A stretch of DNA of 64,000 nt, from contig OU744721.1 in NCBI GenBank assembly GCA_916613615.1, forward strand, positions 78,807,060-78,871,059. The letters are read 5' to 3'. Every line of letters begins with the position of its first letter. The first letter of the stretch is position 1. Source of the stretch: Steromphala cineraria (taxonomy: Eukaryota > Mollusca > Gastropoda > Trochida > Trochidae). The translations under genes and the position numbers were made by a program. The notes below the pieces were generated by a model, which worked only from the letters and a program-made list of their open reading frames with translations, did no database searches and was not told where the DNA came from. This document shows, one piece after another, positions 36,830 through 64,000 of the stretch.

Positions 36830-37448
36830 CATTCTCTCTCCACAGAGGTAGCTCAGTCGTACCTGAGTTAGTTAGTCTCTGTTCTATTATGGCTTATACC
36901 TGGGATAGAAAGGTAGAATTCTGATTGGAGGCAATCGAAGTTAGTTGTGCAATCAGCAACGCCGTTTCAAAGTGGTCATTCGCAAAAGCTCGGCTTTTCC
37001 CGTGTGTTTCGGCAAAGCTATTGTTGAAATTTAACATCCAGGGGGGTAACTCTTCCTTCTACAAAACATCGCTTTTTACCTTCTCATTAGTTTTTATTTG
37101 GTAAATTATCAAAATAAAGTTTATCAGAAAACAAATTTACACAATTTTGAAACAGTATATTTCTATTGAAAAAACTCTATCTATATCTGATTTTTCAAAT
37201 ATTTTCCCTCTCACACTGTTAATGAAAAACAAACCTAAGGGCATGATGCTTTCCGTGTCACTTTACGACCGTTAAGAATTCCCGAAGTCGTGGATATCCA
37301 AACGGTGTTTTCATTGACTGCAAAAAGGGAAATATCTCAAGTTACAACCTTTTGCCGCTTGGGCAATCTGCCGGAACCCCAGGATCTTAGCGTAATAGAA
37401 CAGAGGCTACCTTGGGTATGACTGAGCTGCCTCTGTGGGGAGAGAATG
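36830..37448. mobile_element. MULE-like MITE, copy 1 (9-bp target duplication)
   Basis: A 619-bp unit with long inverted ends: CATTCTCTCTCCACAGAGGT at the left, CCTCTGTGGGGAGAGAATG at the right, extending inward to include CTCTGTTCTATTA and its complement. It is flanked by a perfect 9-bp direct repeat, CCTTTGAAG (36821-36829 and 37449-37457). A second copy at 51822-52443 has a different perfect 9-bp duplication. A 9-bp duplication is typical of Mutator-like elements. No transposase. Confidence 0.85.
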
Positions 37449-37454
37449 CCTTTG

Positions 37455-37804
37455 AAGGGGCAGTAGCACGTTTATTGAACATTAAATATTTTCAATTTTT
37501 CACTGAGTAAATGCTTAATGTTTTATTTTGATAGTGTAAAAAGCTCATTTCACAAACCAATCATCCATAGTCAGAGAACAAATTATTGAGATTCACATAA
37601 AGGTCATTGGTAGCAGTTTTTTGTGTGGTCACTTTTAATTCATTTTGTGTAATAAAGGGAATCGTATGGCTGAACTTAAAATTATATATTTTATTTATTA
37701 CTGCTTCATTCAGCTAATAAACATTGTCTTTAAATTGTAACCATTTATTTTTATTTTCCTGACATCAACTTATATTCCACCTAAAAACGTGCTACCTTTT
37801 CTTA
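37455..37804. mobile_element. GGGGCAGTAGCACG MITE, copy 1 (interrupted at its left end)
   Basis: About 350 bp, starting AAGGGGCAGTAGCACGTTTA and ending CTAAAAACGTGCTACCTTTT, homologous to 39109-39473. Its left end coincides with the right-hand CCTTTGAAG duplication of the neighbouring MULE-like MITE, so that element appears to have inserted into the edge of this one. Confidence 0.7.
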
Positions 37805-38049
37805 AATACATGAACGTAGGATTTTCTAAATTTGGGTAATATAATCGACAAGAAAGCTTTTTGTAGTGTTTTATTTTCACCTCTAAGTAATATTCTTGGT
37901 GTCAATAGAGTCATGGTGTCATTTTTTCACAAATCTTTGACAAATTAAATGCGGAAAATACACCAAACATTTGATTTGTTTGGCAGTTGAAGATTATGAA
38001 GTAAACACATTTGATAGCATCGTGAACTCTAGGAAGCATGTAGTAACCC

Positions 38050-38196
38050 ACAGGGACTTGTATTGCTAATAAAAACTGTTCCTAGTAAGCATACTTGAAT
38101 ACGATAATCGCCTATTACTAATTATTAGTAATAGGCGATTATCGTATTCAAGTATGCTTACTAGGAACAGTTTTTATTAGCAATACAAGTCCCTGT
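38050..38196. repeat. Perfect 147-bp palindrome with a one-base centre
   Basis: Two 73-nt arms are exact reverse complements around a single central T at 38123 (left arm ACAGGGACTTGTATTGC..., right arm ending GCAATACAAGTCCCTGT). The unit is flanked by direct repeats of GTAGTAACCCA (38040-38050 and 38197-38207, overlapping the palindrome by one base). It may be a young foldback insertion, a template-switch inverted duplication or an assembly artefact. Confidence 0.9.
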
Positions 38197-38207
38197 GTAG
38201 TAACCCA

Positions 38208-39108
38208 CAATAAAAGTGGCAGTCAAATTCTTGTTATGTTGATAAGATCAACCAATGAATTGTCAAATATTCACTACACATTCCTTACGACGAGAAAAGC
38301 ATGGGCAATGCTATTTATTTTGATGCACGTGCAGCATGCTTTTTTTAAGTTGTACATGTACAATCCACGTTTCTAACGACAGAAAACCAGTCGTGTCCCC
38401 TGTACATGCCGCAAGCTAGGTTCCTTTTCATTCACAGAAACATACAGGTAATAACACACTTCAATTTGATTAATTGATAAAATGATCAATTACAGCTTCT
38501 CATGAAATAAAATAGGTGTTTACAACCGTATGTCCTTGCGTGTTGTATCGTTTCGTCAAAACTAATTGGTATTCTAATTCATTGACTAATCAACAATCAA
38601 GATGCGCACGTGTGCCTTTTGAGATATAAGAATTTATACGACTTACTCCGTCGTTACCATGGAAACAACAATAATCATGTCATGAATGTTGTCTTTAAAA
38701 CAAATGTGTTGCGTTCATGCAAAACTGTTTTGATGAAGATCAACACTTGCCTAATGTATAGCTTACATCATCTACATACAAGATATACACAGCCCTACGG
38801 TAGTCTGGAGCGACTTTGTGAACTGATTAACCCTCAACATTTATTCTTTATGTTGATCATGAACCTTTCCGAAACGTACACAGATAAGAACGAGCTTGAG
38901 AACACACCATGAACTTTTTTTAGTTACCAAGTTTTCAGAGGAGGATATTGGCGCCAAGCATCGGAATCTGTGTGATTTTATGTGCGCTTCCTGAAGTGCT
39001 CTGCTGTGTAGTTTAGTTTCTTCACTTGAAGTATGTAGGCAATAGACCCATGATACAGGATTTGAAATCATACATGTGTCACAGAAATGAGATTCCAAGT
39101 TACATGGC
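38208..39108. other. Spacer between repeats, no gene recognised
   Basis: Unique-looking AT-rich sequence with an unrecognised open frame at 38610-38912. No domain or codon pattern supports it as a gene. Confidence 0.35.
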
Positions 39109-39473
39109 TTAAAGGGGCAGTAGCACGTTTTTTGATAATTTTATATTTAAAAATTTTCAGTAATAATTGTAAGTTAAAGTTAAATGTATTATTTTGACAG
39201 TGTCAAAAATGTCATTACACAAGTCAATCATCCATAGTCGGAGGACAAAGTATGAAGATTCACATAAAATACATAGGCCGCCATTTTTGTGTGAACACCT
39301 TTAATTCATTTTCTGTAAGAAAAAGGAATCGCATGGCTAAACTTTATGTTAAATATTTGAATTATTACTGCACCATTTAGTTTAAATACATTGTCTTTCA
39401 ATTGAAACCATTAATTTCCATTTTCCTGACATCACCTTATATTCCCCCTAAAAACGTGCTACTGCCCCTTTAA
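39109..39473. mobile_element. GGGGCAGTAGCACG MITE, copy 2 (intact)
   Basis: A 365-bp unit with clear inverted ends, TTAAAGGGGCAGTAGCACGT and CGTGCTACTGCCCCTTTAA. The outer TTAA could be a target duplication (as for piggyBac-type elements) or part of the inverted repeat. The interior aligns with 37455-37804, including ATCATCCATAGTC and TTTCCTGACATCA. No coding capacity. Confidence 0.75.
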
Positions 39474-39559
39474 ACAATAAAAGTTGCAAACTGTTTAATG
39501 ATGTATAGATTACAAGATGACATTAAAGCATAAATTGTTGTCATGCTTTGGAATTGCAA

Positions 39560-40930
39560 ATATGTAATTTGTAATTAACTCAGTGCTTGAATTATCATAA
39601 CATTTGCATATCAACATAAAATACAATTCATCTACAATATAATTACATTTACAAGTATTACATGTTCGTTCAATCCTTAGTGTCCTCTTACGCCTATCAG
39701 TTTCTATTCTTAAAATACAAACACAAACGAACCATTGCATATCTAAATTTGTCACATAACTAAGAAGTTATGTACAATTCTGTTGACAAACTGTGCTTAT
39801 ACATACACTATAAATAGATCTTAGGACTATCAGAATATTAGAATGTCTATCCTGTTCAGAAGAAATTTACGTCTATCTTACATTAGAAGCCCAATTACGT
39901 TTACAATTAATAAGAGCTTGTTGGCGATTTTACACCTAGAAACCGTTTACATGCTTACATATGCATAACCTCTATTTCGCAACAGATGTCTTTATTTCAC
40001 CCAAATTCCGAAACCATAAAACAAAGGACGTACTTGAGAATCAAATATCTTGAAGAAAAGTTTACACGAAAATGCCTTAGATTGTGTAAAGAGGTAAAGA
40101 TACCATATGAAACCTTATTGGCTAGAAGCACCGCATTATGTACATGACATTCTATATTCCTCACAAAACTACTTTAATATATCTATACGCCTTTGCAGAC
40201 CAACAACAGTATCAGAAATGAGAATATCATCAGCAAATAATAGTAAAAATAATTTAAATACTTCTTGGTGCATGTTATCAATTTGTCTCTATTTCTTTAG
40301 CAAGCTCAATGATAAACATGGAACATAAAAGGGGACCTAAAAGACAACCTTGCCATAGGACAATCGAACGATAAAGAATAACCGGCCCTAGAACGAACAG
40401 ATGCTTTAGCACATGCTTTAACTAGATTGACATGCCCTACTGAATTTGGAAGAAACCGGCGCCTTCACGTGATAAAATATGCCACAACTTCGATCTATCT
40501 ACGAGTTAAAATCAACGCAAAACGCATAAACCGTACTTTTTTGGGGTCAAAACGCTGAATAAGAGATTGAAAAATATACATATTGTTCACCGTGCTATAA
40601 CCGTAAGCGAAACCCTGCCCTGCGATTAACCTATCGTACTGTCTTACCAGAAGGAAAACATCTCAGTAAAGAAATATACAACTTGCTAACCACACTGAAT
40701 TGAGAGATTCCTTTATAATTATCAGGGACATTAGCATCACCGTTTTACGCAGCGGAATGATAATGCCAGTACACCTGGCTGAAGGAAACATCGGTTTAAA
40801 CAGTTCAAATTTGTCTCTCGGGTCTTCTCTAGAAAAAAACGATATGTTGAAACTTTGATGATTGTATTCACTAGTACTTTCAACCTTTCGGTATCTTCAG
40901 GTGAATGACGTTGAGTCAGCTGTAATGGTG
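39560..40930 (-). pseudogene. Decayed LINE reverse transcriptase
   Basis: Broken open frames on the minus strand give reverse transcriptase landmarks in order: PDNYKGIS near 40745-40700, AGFAYGYSTVNNMYIFQSL near 40610-40560, VYAFCVDF near 40540-40505, QGCLLGPLL near 40360-40335, the catalytic LFADDILIS near 40245-40215, and a cysteine-rich tail (CNTCKCNYIVDELYFMLICK) near 39665-39605. Several frameshifts and stops separate them, so it is dead. It belongs to a non-LTR retrotransposon; I do not assign the clade. The 5' end and any endonuclease are missing. Confidence 0.75.
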
Positions 40931-41045
40931 ACATTAAATACAATTATGACGTCACAGTGTAACATTTACAGGAGTACACATAAATCTCCGTACAAACACA
41001 AATGAAAACATTATGTACATGCACATCGGAATTGAAATTAATTAA

Positions 41046-41423
41046 TTACATTTTAGAATTAAGCTTTGGCTTTAATTTGTTTATTAACAATAATTCTTTC
41101 TTCGACAAGCTATCAGGTTCATTGCTATTTGTATCTTCATTCTTTCCACATGTTTCTAAATGAGCACTTCGAGTGATTGTGCGATTATGTTTTAGTTTGA
41201 TTTGTGAACGATGGCTATTCATTCTCCTTTTTAATTTCAGTTTTGTTTTCCCGATATATATTCCTTAACATCACAAACAATGACATAAATACAATTTTTG
41301 GAATCGCATGTCATATTTCTTTTCACAAAAATTATCATTTTCAGCGATCCTGACTGAAGTACCTTCAATTATTATGTTACATGTTGCGCATCGTTTGTCT
41401 CCACATTTGCTAACGTGTGGGGT
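41046..41423 (-). pseudogene. Penelope-like element, GIY-YIG endonuclease remnant
   Basis: Minus-strand fragments read CGDKRCATC, then (next frame) CDSKNCIYVIVC, then IYIGKTKLKLKRRMNSHRSQ and SAHLETCGKN, ending with a stop at 41046. The order of a Cys pair, CDS-N-IY-I-C, YIG-T, R-R-H and H-C is that of the C-terminal GIY-YIG endonuclease of Penelope-like retroelements. At least two frameshifts break it. It lies directly beside the LINE remnant, upstream of the SRCR gene. Confidence 0.75.
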
Positions 41424-41639
41424 ATCAGTGTAAGAATCAAATTTTATATATAAATAAGTCCGGAACCTTTGAAAAATTTAGCATATTTGTCTTATCAAAG
41501 AGATACAATCGTGCTGGAGGCGTCATTTGAATAACTAAAACCAGAGATCTGAGAAAAATCCATCCGAACATGACCATTAGCGTGTATTCCCATGCATAAT
41601 TATTGACCTGAAAACAAAGATGGACACTTTGAAAGATCA

Positions 41640-41706
41640 GGGGAATTAGCTCTGTTGGTAGAGCGTTCACTCTTCATCCGGGAGGTCGGGGTTCGATTCA
41701 ACCTTC
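41640..41706 (+). repeat. tRNA-like sequence (SINE head or tRNA pseudogene)
   Basis: TTAGCTCTGTTGGTAGAGCG matches an A box with D-arm, and GGTTCGATTCA matches a B box at normal spacing. The anticodon stem (TTCAC/CCGGG) and the acceptor stem do not pair, so this is not a functional tRNA. It ends about 55 bp before the SRCR start codon. Confidence 0.55.
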
Positions 41707-41759
41707 GATCAATGTGTTGGTCTACTACATGTTGAGTAAGGCTTCGCTCTGTGCTCCAG

Positions 41760-63721
<21,962 letters not shown>

Positions 63722-63744
<23 letters not shown>

Positions 63745-63796
63745 ATTCTGTGGAGCAGACGTTGTAATGTTAAGTTTGTTGTTTCCTTTAAATAAA
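63722..63796 (+). terminator. Last SRCR exon: stop codon and poly(A) signal
   Basis: After a strong TTTTTTTTCTTTCAG acceptor the exon encodes GKHENVT and TGA (63742-63744). AATAAA follows at 63791-63796. The 3' UTR is therefore short, roughly 60-80 nt. The sequence to 64000 shows nothing further. Confidence 0.75.
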
Positions 63797-64000
63797 TGTT
63801 ACGTTTAGACAGAGTTGTTTGTATCATTTCAACAGAAAAACATCGAAGATAACACTCCTAGGTACAACTGGAAATAAAACGTAACTTGGATCAGATAAAT
63901 CTATTCCATTTTACTTGCCATTAAAACAATATTTTTGAATATGATATCAAAGAGAACCATAACAGCATTGAATCAAAGGGTTAAATACTTCACAGAACAA

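Noticed and set aside
38610..38912. 100-residue open frame between MITE copies
   Set aside because: Low-complexity composition and no family resemblance; chance open frame is likely in this region.
41640..41706. Functional tRNA gene
   Set aside because: A and B boxes are present but the acceptor and anticodon stems do not pair.

Overview
This is an animal nuclear sequence with AT-rich introns, GT-AG splicing, many short DNA transposons and decayed retroelements. The muscle myosins resemble scallop-type myosin heavy chain (MHC) throughout, and a large secreted SRCR protein lies next to them. I infer a lophotrochozoan, most likely a bivalve mollusc. That is inferred from protein resemblance only. 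There is no transcript evidence, so every exon boundary rests on splice signals, reading-frame continuity and comparison between paralogues.

Layout: (1) 100-6767, minus strand: 5' part of a muscle MHC gene (copy A), 19 coding exons in the window, running off the left edge partway through the rod. A TATA box and a small non-coding first exon lie near 7742-7788. (2) 7.8-13.7 kb: spacer holding a 1.3 kb repeat-ended element (10396-11700). (3) 13718-30679, minus strand: a complete second muscle MHC gene (copy B), 34 coding exons, about 1,929 residues, with TATA and CCAAT boxes and a non-coding first exon near 33285-33373. A and B are a head-to-tail tandem pair with nearly identical exon lengths. 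B has two short introns that A lacks. Some motor-domain exons are identical or almost identical in DNA while the introns do not align. (4) 33.4-41.7 kb: spacer dense in mobile DNA: a MITE with a 9-bp target duplication, two copies of a second MITE, a perfect 147-bp palindrome, a broken LINE reverse transcriptase and a broken Penelope-like GIY-YIG endonuclease. (5) 41760-63744, plus strand: a complete 20-exon gene for a secreted protein of about 990 residues with a signal peptide, nine group-A SRCR domains (each split over two exons) and a seven-residue tail, followed by AATAAA. Its introns carry further elements, including second copies of three families seen elsewhere in the window.

The two myosins would each supply the heavy chain (ATPase motor, light-chain-binding neck, coiled-coil rod) of muscle thick filaments. 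The SRCR protein is probably an extracellular recognition or adhesion protein. I see no functional link between them beyond proximity.

The less ordinary content is in the repeats. Several element families have exact target-site duplications in two independent copies, so their ends can be fixed from this window alone. One family (GGGCAAAGCGC boxes) has no class I can assign. The myosin pair shows patchy exon homogenisation. The SRCR gene shows a very recent two-exon tandem expansion.
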